Part shown: positions 1-5,612 of the stretch, piece after piece | Layout of the letters: each line of letters opens with the position of its first letter | Position numbering within the stretch: position 1 is the first letter of the stretch | Source of the DNA: Gammaproteobacteria bacterium | GTDB taxonomy: Bacteria > Pseudomonadota > Gammaproteobacteria > Arenicellales > Poriferihabitantaceae | Assembly (NCBI GenBank): GCA_009839585.1 | Contig: VXPI01000121.1 | Coordinates: 1-7,012, forward strand | DNA: 7,012 bases | Reading direction: 5' to 3' | Position numbers and translations under genes: made by a program | Notes under the pieces: model-generated | What the model saw: the letters and a program-made list of their open reading frames with translations, nothing else | What the model was told of the DNA's origin: nothing | The model's database searches: none

Positions 1-1166
1 CACCAATCCTGCAATAATCTTGAAGCAAAACGATGACCATTATCACCGGGAACGAGATATCCATCGTGTTCCAGAATGTCCATCACCTCTGAAATCAGCT
101 TTCCTGCATTCTCTGTGGTCTGGCGAAACGACCTTTCAAGATTCCGCATTGCAGTCGGAGTGAACTTCTTTTGGATCGCAGCTTCGGCAAGAACTTTCAT
201 TGCAATGGTGTGGCCTTGATCATCAAAGGTCTCCCGGAGTCTTGTCTCGTAGTGCACAAGGTCGTTCTGTCCTGATGGTCCCAGAAGTTCCATACGATAG
301 ACTGTGTCGACATCTTGCAGTGTAGCCCGGTTTTTTTCCTCCCTTGCGAGAAAATCGAGCAATCGTGCAAAGAAGGACTGGATGTGATGAGGAATTCCGA
401 CCCCCAGCGCATCATAGACCGCCTCTGCCACGCCATTTTCCATGGATAGCCTGTTGTTCTCGGAGAGTGCCTTGAAGCATTTAATGCTTGTTGCCCTGTC
501 CCAAGGTCCCAGGCGGTAGGGATAAAAATGATTGATGCGATCAGGTATTCCGAGCCTGCGTACCAGTGGTTCAAGACCGACACTGCCCGAGACTATCAAT
601 ACAGGTCCATTTTCTCCGGGACTCTGCACCACGCTACGCATCCAGCTTAGAAAAACTTCTACCCGATTTGAATTTCCATCATTGGACAGCATTCGTGTCA
701 GGAATATGGGCAACTCATCAATTGCCAGAAGTGTTGGCTTTTTCTGTGCTCCACAATCGCGGAACAACTGCTCTCCATGCCGCTTCCAATTTCCCGAATC
801 CAGCCCGGCACGAATCTTGATCCCAAAATCAAGAGCGCCGATTTCCTCGATGCTGTCCTTAATCCAGTGGCTCATGGTGCCTGCAATTCGTCTCGCGACC
901 GGACGTACAGGGTATGCGGCTTGGGCGATACTGGCCACAACATCTTCTGGACAGTTCGCACCTTCGATATCGGCGAACAGGAATATCCAACCATCCTCTT
1001 CAAGCTGCCTGCCGAGTTCTCTGACAATGCTTGTCTTTCCCATCCGGCGCTGGCCGGATAGAAGAACATGATTGTTGCCGAGGACTTGCCGTTTCAAATT
1101 TCCGAGATCGGCTTCACGATCGAAAAAGTCTTCACCGCTTACCCAGCGACCTGTCGATGATTTCAT
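1..1166 (-). CDS. AAA-type P-loop ATPase with likely C-terminal winged helix (partial, 3' end off window)
   Basis: The reverse strand is open from an ATG at 1164-1166 to the left edge: 388 codons, no stop reached. Visible motifs are Walker A GQRRMGKTS (residues 38-46), Walker B TLLAIDELP (145-153) with its acidic pair D150/E151, and a sensor-1-like strand VLIVSGSVG (189-197). Residues about 305-388 look helical and winged-helix-like and end in RFASRLLQDW, similar to the terminus of many Cdc6/Orc-like or archaeal-type bacterial AAA ATPases, so only a little may be missing. The protein should bind and hydrolyse ATP; the winged helix suggests DNA binding, but the substrate is unknown. No transmembrane segment or signal peptide is evident. 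The start is supported by a good promoter just upstream, although there is no clear Shine-Dalgarno. It diverges from bioY and the housekeeping genes, and may be accessory DNA. The family is confident; the role is not. Confidence 0.85.
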   Translation of the reverse strand, partial: MKSSTGRWVSGEDFFDREADLGNLKRQVLGNNHVLLSGQRRMGKTSIVRELGRQLEEDGWIFLFADIEGANCPEDVVASIAQAAYPVRPVARRIAGTMSHWIKDSIEEIGALDFGIKIRAGLDSGNWKRHGEQLFRDCGAQKKPTLLAIDELPIFLTRMLSNDGNSNRVEVFLSWMRSVVQSPGENGPVLIVSGSVGLEPLVRRLGIPDRINHFYPYRLGPWDRATSIKCFKALSENNRLSMENGVAEAVYDALGVGIPHHIQSFFARLLDFLAREEKNRATLQDVDTVYRMELLGPSGQNDLVHYETRLRETFDDQGHTIAMKVLAEAAIQKKFTPTAMRNLERSFRQTTENAGKLISEVMDILEHDGYLVPGDNGHRFASRLLQDW

Positions 1167-1194
1167 GCTTTGTGAGTCTGATTAAAGTATGCAA

Positions 1195-1223
1195 AGAATA
1201 CAATACAACAATATTGTTGTCAA
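1195..1223 (-). promoter_or_regulatory. Sigma70-type promoter of the ATPase gene
   Basis: Read on the minus strand, a perfect -35 TTGACA (1223 to 1218) is followed by a 17-bp spacer and a -10 TATTCT (1200 to 1195, 4 of 6 consensus bases). The expected transcription start near 1188 gives a leader of about 22 nt before the ATG at 1166. The -35 sits at the centre of the 33-bp palindrome and the spacer is filled by one of its repeat units, so a protein bound there should block RNA polymerase. The element is seen directly; promoter activity is inferred. Confidence 0.65.
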
Positions 1224-1236
1224 CAATATTGTTGTA
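1204..1236. promoter_or_regulatory. Nested palindromic operator candidate (two 14-bp palindromes in a 33-bp palindrome)
   Basis: The perfect palindrome CAACAATATTGTTG occurs twice, at 1206-1219 and 1221-1234, with a 15-bp period. Together they form a larger inverted repeat with 16-bp arms (1204-1219 and 1221-1236) around a single central base at 1220. It covers the -35 and spacer of the ATPase promoter and lies upstream of the predicted transcription start, so it would act as DNA rather than as an RNA hairpin. The arrangement fits cooperative binding of two repressor dimers. The regulator is unknown: it could be the ATPase itself through its winged helix, or a gene outside the window. The motif does not match the BioR (TTATCTATAA-type) box, and I see no convincing BirA-type box. 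Confidence 0.6.
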
Positions 1237-1320
1237 TTTTCGGGACCTCCCCCTATTCCACATAATGGAAACATGAAAGTATCCCAACGCCTCGTGTGGT
1301 TTGGTTTTCGAGGGTCGGGC

Positions 1321-1358
1321 GTTTCACCCGGTGGATGTTCCGGATCCGGAGTTGAAAC
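1321..1358. repeat. Composite inverted repeat in the intergenic region
   Basis: Outer arms GTTTCA (1321-1326) and TGAAAC (1353-1358) enclose a perfect 12-bp palindrome TCCGGATCCGGA (1339-1350). The inner palindrome is off-centre and no T-tract follows, so this is not a classical terminator. It could be a protein site, a structured RNA piece or chance. Confidence 0.3.
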
Positions 1359-1581
1359 CTACCGTACACAATACCTTGCGCCTGATACAGGACTCTGTTT
1401 CAGGGTTAGGGGAAACAATAGCGTTTACGATAGATTGTGCATCGTGCCAACGTGGTCATATTTAATGAGCGCAGATTCTCGGACAGCGGAGTTTATTTGC
1501 CTGCAACACTACACAGCAACTCATGCAGAGCAGAAATGAGCCATGTGATACAATCCAGACATGATTCAGATATTATCGTTG

Positions 1582-1600
1582 GGAAATACAGTCAATTTCC
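1582..1600. promoter_or_regulatory. Inverted repeat upstream of bioY, possible operator
   Basis: GGAAAT (1582-1587) and ATTTCC (1595-1600) form a perfect 6-bp inverted repeat with a 7-bp spacer, about 60 bp before the bioY start, where a repressor site would be expected. It does not resemble the BioR box or a clear BirA operator. Function is inferred from position alone. Confidence 0.3.
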
Positions 1601-1660
1601 AGGATTGCCTATCTGATCAACATGAAGACTTATAAAAATTCATTGAAATAGAGAATAGCC

Positions 1661-2257
1661 ATGCAATCTATGCGTTATCCTACCTTGGGCAGCCTCTTAT
1701 GGGTTGACTCGGCGAGTATCAGGAATATTGTCCTGATTGTGCTTGGAACAGTCCTGTTGACTGTCTCAGCCAAAATCCAGATTCCGTTCTATCCAGTTCC
1801 TGTGACCATGCAAACCTTTGTGGTTTTGGCCTTTTCCATGGCCTGCGGCTGGAAACTCGGTGGACTAACTGTAATCTCCTACTTTATGCTAGGTGCAATG
1901 GGGCTGCCCGTATTTGCCGGAACCCCTGAAAAGGGTATTGGTCTTGCCTACATGCTCGGACCAACCGGTGGATATCTGCTGGGATTTGTTCTGGCAGCTG
2001 GATGCATTGGCTATCTCGCTGAACGTGGGTGGGACCGTAAATGGTATACAACCTTGTCGGCAATGCTGATCGGAAATATCGTGATTTACGTGCCCGGCTT
2101 GATCTGGCTGGGAAGCCTGCTCGGGTGGGACAAGCCTATCCTGGCCTGGGGCTTGACACCGTTCCTTTTAGGTGACCTTGCCAAGATCGTTCTCGCAATG
2201 ATTGCATTACCGGCTGCCTGGAAAGCGGTCAATCGGAAGCAGCCAAAATCAGCATAG
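1661..2257 (+). CDS. bioY: Biotin transporter BioY (ECF substrate-binding S component)
   Basis: BioY is the membrane S component that binds biotin; in energy-coupling-factor importers it works with the transmembrane protein BioN/EcfT and the ATPase BioM/EcfA. The 198-residue protein has the usual length and about six hydrophobic segments. Family hallmarks are the AKIQIPFYPVPVTMQT segment (38-52), GAMGLPVFAG (78-87), LGPTGGYLLGF (99-109) in the ligand-binding part, GNIVIYVPGL (138-147) and the C-terminal GDLAKIVLA (171-179). The ATG at 1661 is the natural start, with in-frame ATG at codon 4 as an alternative; only a weak purine-rich stretch (AGAGAA) precedes it. No bioM or bioN is adjacent, so it is either a solitary BioY or uses ATPase and T-component genes elsewhere. 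The next gene follows after 111 bp with no visible terminator. Confidence 0.95.
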   Translation: MQSMRYPTLGSLLWVDSASIRNIVLIVLGTVLLTVSAKIQIPFYPVPVTMQTFVVLAFSMACGWKLGGLTVISYFMLGAMGLPVFAGTPEKGIGLAYMLGPTGGYLLGFVLAAGCIGYLAERGWDRKWYTTLSAMLIGNIVIYVPGLIWLGSLLGWDKPILAWGLTPFLLGDLAKIVLAMIALPAAWKAVNRKQPKSA

Positions 2258-2368
2258 AATCCTGAAATCTCAGTACAGAGGTTGGAATCTGCTCCTTTTG
2301 CAAATCACGAAGTTTTGAATTTCCGCATCAATTTGCAATTGGTCAGATAAAGATACCGGACCTGTCAT

Positions 2369-3727
2369 TTGGAGGCCGAATACTATCGCTCGCATGAGTT
2401 GGGTTTTGATCAATCCGACATTAGTCTGGATTCGTTCGAGATCATCCAGAACCTGAAATCTCACGGGTATGACGGACTGTTGGTTGGCGGCTGTGTTCGT
2501 GATCTGATACTCGGGCTAAAGCCCAAGGACTTTGATGTGGTCACCGATGCCCTTCCCCATCAAATCTGCAAGATCTTTCCCCGCTCGCGCATTATTGGAC
2601 GCCGCTTCAAAATCGTCCATGTCCGCCAGAGAGGACGCAGGTATATGGATTACATTGAAGTCACCACGTACAGGGCAAATCCTGAATCATCGGGCTCATG
2701 GATTGCCAGGGTCTTCCCAAAATCCCGTAAAAAACGCAACATGCCTGACGGTGAAAATATCTATGGCACACGAGAAGAAGATGTTGTGCGAAGGGATTTC
2801 ACTGTCAATTCGCTTTACTACGATCCTGTAGAAGAACAGGTGATCGACTATCTTGGGGGTATTCAGGATATTCAGCAACAGCAATTACGCATGATCGGTG
2901 CCCCCCGGCAGCGGTTCCTTGAAGACCCGGCACGAATCATCCGAGCGATACGATTCAAGGCAAAGCTCGGTTTCGATCTTGAGCACGAGATGAAAGAAGA
3001 GATTCAACAGCACGCAGCATGGGTGGAGGGTTTAAATAGTTCCAGACTCTATGATGAGGTTGTCAAGTTTTTCAATCAGGGTGTTGCCGAGGAGTCCTGG
3101 GATCAAATTTTTGAAACCCCATTGGGCGAAATGCTGTTTTCGCATATAGCGTCTGGCCGCAAGGGCGGCAACTCGGACCGGTTCATGCGTTTTGTGCGAC
3201 AGGCATTGAGGAATACCGACAGGCGTGTTCGCAAGGGGCTGCCGGTCATCGACAGTTTCTTTATTGCAGTCGTTTTCTGGAATGAGTATCAAAAATCATT
3301 GCTTCGGCACACAGGTAGAGGTCTTCGAGAGCATGATGCACATGATTCTGCGGTATCCGATTGTTTGGTGAAAAGGCCAGAATTGTTAATTATCCCATTC
3401 CGGGTTCGTGACACAGTGCATGAAATCTGGCAGATGCAGACGATGCTGGAACATCGTGACAAAGGGCATATCAGATCAATCATGGCAAATCGACGCTTCA
3501 GGGCTGCATACGATTTTCTGGTATTGAGATCAACGGTTGGCGAGATTGGCCCGGCATGCATGAAATGGTGGACACAAATACAGGAAGTCAATTCAAAAAA
3601 GCGTGCATCAATGATTGATCAACTCCCAGACCCGAAACAAGCTCGATCGAAACGAAGACGTCGAAAGAATCGATCCGGTCGACAACATGCACGATCACAC
3701 GCAAATCAACCACAGGATATGATGTAA
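2369..3727 (+). CDS. pcnB: Poly(A) polymerase I
   Basis: This enzyme adds 3' poly(A) tails to RNAs from ATP and so promotes their degradation. The 452-residue product matches the proteobacterial PcnB layout. The nucleotidyltransferase head carries LLVGGCVRDLILG (37-49) and the catalytic pair D54-F-D56 in KPKDFDVVTDA, followed by GRRFKIVHV (77-85), EED (136-138), RRDFTVNSLYY (141-151) and EDPARIIRAIRF (185-196). A helical body follows, including KFRAAYD-like RFRAAYDFLVLR. The tail from about 427 is very basic (SKRRRRKNR), as in PcnB and unlike CCA-adding enzymes. The start is TTG: the frame has a stop at 2348-2350 and no ATG or GTG before the conserved domain; TTG at 2399 is the only other near choice, and the N-terminal part DQSDIS aligns with the E. 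coli protein, favouring 2369. Its stop codon abuts the yciO ATG, indicating translational coupling. pcnB more often sits beside folK, so this location is unusual. Confidence 0.93.
   Translation: MEAEYYRSHELGFDQSDISLDSFEIIQNLKSHGYDGLLVGGCVRDLILGLKPKDFDVVTDALPHQICKIFPRSRIIGRRFKIVHVRQRGRRYMDYIEVTTYRANPESSGSWIARVFPKSRKKRNMPDGENIYGTREEDVVRRDFTVNSLYYDPVEEQVIDYLGGIQDIQQQQLRMIGAPRQRFLEDPARIIRAIRFKAKLGFDLEHEMKEEIQQHAAWVEGLNSSRLYDEVVKFFNQGVAEESWDQIFETPLGEMLFSHIASGRKGGNSDRFMRFVRQALRNTDRRVRKGLPVIDSFFIAVVFWNEYQKSLLRHTGRGLREHDAHDSAVSDCLVKRPELLIIPFRVRDTVHEIWQMQTMLEHRDKGHIRSIMANRRFRAAYDFLVLRSTVGEIGPACMKWWTQIQEVNSKKRASMIDQLPDPKQARSKRRRRKNRSGRQHARSHANQPQDMM
2371..2375 (+). promoter_or_regulatory. Shine-Dalgarno-like GGAGG overlapping the pcnB start
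   Basis: GGAGG begins at the last base of the chosen TTG codon. The only ATG downstream within range (2394) is out of frame and opens a frame of about 20 codons. In-frame TTG at 2399 is 23 nt away, too far for usual initiation. The ribosome site proper for TTG 2369 would be only a weak GGA at 2358-2360. The motif may be chance or may sequester ribosomes to keep PcnB low. Confidence 0.25.
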
Positions 3728-4357
3728 ATGTCCCAGTTCTTTTCAATACACAAGATCAATCCCCAGCCTCGCCTGATTCGGGAAGCCGTCAAAATCATCA
3801 ATGCTGGCGGGGTCATCGCTTACCCGACTGACTCGAGTTATGCACTCGGCTGTGAAATCGGTAACAAGGAGGCAATGCAACGGATTCGAAAAATTCGCAA
3901 GCTTGATAATACCCGTAACTTTACCTTGATCTGCAAGGATCTTTCGGAGCTCAGTCTTTATGCAAAAATTGACAACGCAACCTATCGACTCCTGAAGCGC
4001 TTTACTCCCGGCCCCTACACTTTTATTTTGAAGGCATCACGTGAAGTTCCAAGACGGCTGCAAAACCCTAAACGGAACACCATTGGTCTTCGCGTTCCCG
4101 ACGATGCTGTGGTCTCGGCGCTCCTTGAGCATTTGCAGATGCCGTTGATGAGTTCAACCTTGATCTTGCCGGGTGACCATTACCCCCTGAACGACCCCAT
4201 AGACATCCGAGAGCGTCTCGAGAATCAAGTTGATCTGGTGATTGATGCTGGGCCCTGTGATGCTGAACCCACTTCAGTCATAGACATGGTAGATGGGACA
4301 CCACGCATATTGCGCCATGGTAAAGGCGATACTGAAGTTTTTGAACCGGCGGCGTAG
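3728..4357 (+). CDS. yciO: YciO, Sua5/YrdC/YciO-family protein
   Basis: The 209-residue protein resembles E. coli YciO (206 residues) from end to end: the N-terminus MSQFF-IH, AYPTDSSYALGC (31-42), NFTLICKDLSEL (64-75), TPGPYTFILK (93-102), IGLRVP, and a C-terminus with TSVIDMVDGTP. The fold is that of TsaC/Sua5, which makes threonylcarbamoyl-AMP for the t6A modification of tRNA. YciO is a paralogue that lacks the TsaC KxR/SxN-type catalytic signature (here R57-K58-L59 with NFT at 64-66), and its physiological role is not well settled, so a threonylcarbamoyl-AMP synthase label would be over-specific. It is cytosolic, with no signal peptide. The ATG touches the pcnB stop codon; AGGA about 10 nt upstream lies inside pcnB. 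trpS follows after 21 bp, and a yciO-trpS-scpAB grouping is common in gammaproteobacteria. Confidence 0.92.
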   Translation: MSQFFSIHKINPQPRLIREAVKIINAGGVIAYPTDSSYALGCEIGNKEAMQRIRKIRKLDNTRNFTLICKDLSELSLYAKIDNATYRLLKRFTPGPYTFILKASREVPRRLQNPKRNTIGLRVPDDAVVSALLEHLQMPLMSSTLILPGDHYPLNDPIDIRERLENQVDLVIDAGPCDAEPTSVIDMVDGTPRILRHGKGDTEVFEPAA

Positions 4358-4366
4358 TCGGAAGAC

Positions 4367-4370
4367 GAGG
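4367..4370 (+). promoter_or_regulatory. Ribosome binding site supporting the trpS GTG start
   Basis: GAGG lies 8 nt before GTG 4379-4381, good spacing. The first in-frame ATG (codon 15) falls in the ATP-binding motif itself, so the GTG must be used. Confidence 0.6.
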
Positions 4371-4378
4371 ATCGGACC

Positions 4379-5596
4379 GTGATATTCAATGCTACGGAAA
4401 ATACCCGCACCCTGTCCGGCATGCGACCAACTGGCAAACTTCATCTGGGTCACTATCATGGAGTTCTCAAAAACTGGGTCAGGATGCAGGAAGACTATGA
4501 CTGTTTCTTCTTTGTTGCCGATTGGCATGCCCTGACAACCACCTACGAAAACCCGGAGAGTATGAGTGAGCATGTATGGGATATGGTAGTCGATTGGCTC
4601 TCTTCCGGCGTTGACCCGGAAAAAGCTACCCTGTTTATTCAGTCCAGTCTGCTTCAACATGCCGAACTACACCTTTTGCTTTCAATGGTGACTCCACTCG
4701 GCTGGCTGGAAAGGGTGCCAAGTTTCAAGGAACAACAGCAAAGGCTCGCGGACAAGGACCTATCTACCTACGGGTTTCTGGGTTATCCCCTGTTGCAATC
4801 TGCGGATATACTGATGTACCGAGCAGCATATGTACCGGTCGGAGAGGATCAGGTTCCCCATGTAGAGCTGACACGCGAGATTGCCCGAAGGTTTAACTCG
4901 TTCTTTGGAAAAGGCCCGGATTATGACCGCGAGCTGGATCAGGCAATATCCGTGATGGGCAAGGAGGATTCGAATCAGTTCCGAAGATATAGAAGAAAAT
5001 ATACGGAACAGGGTGATCGAAATGCACATGAACATGCCGAGGCCATGATAAGAAATCATGACCAGCTGGATAATGATCAAAAACAACTGTTGATCGGGTA
5101 TATCGAGGGCAGGGGTAAGGCATTGTTGCCAGAGCCAGAAGCATTGTTAACAGAAGCTGCCAAGACCCCGGGACTTGATGGACAAAAAATGTCGAAATCC
5201 TATAACAACATCATCGCAATGCGGGATGAGCCGAAACGTATTGAAAAGTCTGTCCGAGCAATGCCCACAGATCCAGCGAGAGTAAGGCTGACCGATCCCG
5301 GAGATCCTGACAAGTGTCCAGTCTGGCCTCTTCACAAAATTTACAGCGACGCCGATACACGTGAATGGGTGCAAGCAGGATGTCGAACGGCATCGTTTGG
5401 TTGTGTACAATGCAAGCAACCATTGATAGGAAAAATCCTGGAGGAGCAGGAAGTGATTGGAGATCGCGCAAAACCCTATGTTCAGAATCCTGGCCTGGTT
5501 AAGGAGATTATTGTCGAGGGTAACCGGAAGGCAAGCCGCGTCGCTGACCAGACCATGGATATTGTTCGCTCAGCCGTAGGTACCAAATATCTGTAG
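4379..5596 (+). CDS. trpS: Tryptophanyl-tRNA synthetase, iron-sulfur motif type
   Basis: Class I synthetase that activates tryptophan with ATP and charges tRNA-Trp. The 405-residue protein has the HIGH-equivalent HLGH (22-25) within GMRPTGKLHLGHYHG and KMSKS at 270-274, preceded by TPGLDGQ. It is longer than the E. coli type (about 334 residues) because of an insert around residues 180-250 rich in charged residues before the KMSKS loop, as in pseudomonad-type TrpRS. The C-terminal domain has C313, C335, C342 and C345, spaced C-x21-C-x6-C-x2-C. That closely resembles the [4Fe-4S] motif described for Thermotoga maritima TrpRS (C-x22-C-x6-C-x2-C), so a cluster near the anticodon-binding region is likely. 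The start is GTG with a GAGG site 8 nt upstream. The gene lies 21 bp after yciO and 16 bp before scpA. It may be the sole TrpRS or a second copy; the window cannot tell. Confidence 0.95.
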   Translation: MIFNATENTRTLSGMRPTGKLHLGHYHGVLKNWVRMQEDYDCFFFVADWHALTTTYENPESMSEHVWDMVVDWLSSGVDPEKATLFIQSSLLQHAELHLLLSMVTPLGWLERVPSFKEQQQRLADKDLSTYGFLGYPLLQSADILMYRAAYVPVGEDQVPHVELTREIARRFNSFFGKGPDYDRELDQAISVMGKEDSNQFRRYRRKYTEQGDRNAHEHAEAMIRNHDQLDNDQKQLLIGYIEGRGKALLPEPEALLTEAAKTPGLDGQKMSKSYNNIIAMRDEPKRIEKSVRAMPTDPARVRLTDPGDPDKCPVWPLHKIYSDADTREWVQAGCRTASFGCVQCKQPLIGKILEEQEVIGDRAKPYVQNPGLVKEIIVEGNRKASRVADQTMDIVRSAVGTKYL

Positions 5597-5612
5597 GAAC
5601 AGTAAATCGGTT

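Larger units (their letters stand above)
1237..1660. other. Intergenic region without a convincing gene
   Basis: About 424 bp separate the operator region from bioY. A plus-strand frame open at 1189-1539 starts upstream inside the ATPase promoter and has a composition unlike a real protein. A different frame, stop-free from 1277 to 1465, encodes a more protein-like stretch (for example HPVDVPDPELKPTVHNTLRL and a C-x2-C near its end) but lacks a good start, so it is at most a decayed gene remnant. A small inverted repeat TTCCA-5-TGGAA lies at 1256-1270. No tRNA, terminator with U-tract or insertion-sequence end is evident. The last 80 bp are AT-rich and probably hold the bioY promoter; TATAAA at 1631-1636 is a possible -10, but I see no -35 at proper spacing. 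Confidence 0.5.

Noticed and set aside
197..1071. Several open frames on both strands inside the ATPase gene
   Set aside because: The minus-strand frame from 1166 to the left edge carries Walker A and B motifs in order and explains the whole region; the others are shadow frames.
1204..1236. Palindrome as a rho-independent terminator or a biotin-regulator box
   Set aside because: It is AT-rich, sits upstream of the predicted transcription start, lacks a GC stem and T-tract, and does not match the BioR consensus; it is also over 400 bp from bioY.
1189..1539. Plus-strand open frame of 116 codons beginning in the ATPase promoter
   Set aside because: Its start lies within the opposing promoter and its first codons are the palindrome itself; the rest is low-quality, cysteine- and glycine-rich sequence with no recognisable motif and no ribosome site.
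2297..2338. TTTGCAA repeated at 2297-2303 and 2332-2338 in the bioY-pcnB gap
   Set aside because: Seven bases repeated once in AT-rich DNA is readily due to chance, and no properly spaced -35/-10 pair goes with it.
2270..2464. Minus-strand open frame across the bioY-pcnB gap
   Set aside because: It overlaps the pcnB N-terminal coding part and shows no family motif.
2369..3727. CCA-adding enzyme as an alternative to poly(A) polymerase
   Set aside because: Both share the nucleotidyltransferase head, but the long basic C-terminal tail, overall length and full-length resemblance to E. coli PcnB favour poly(A) polymerase.
4225..5471. Minus-strand open frames opposite yciO and trpS
   Set aside because: They are antisense to strongly conserved coding sequence and have no recognisable domains.
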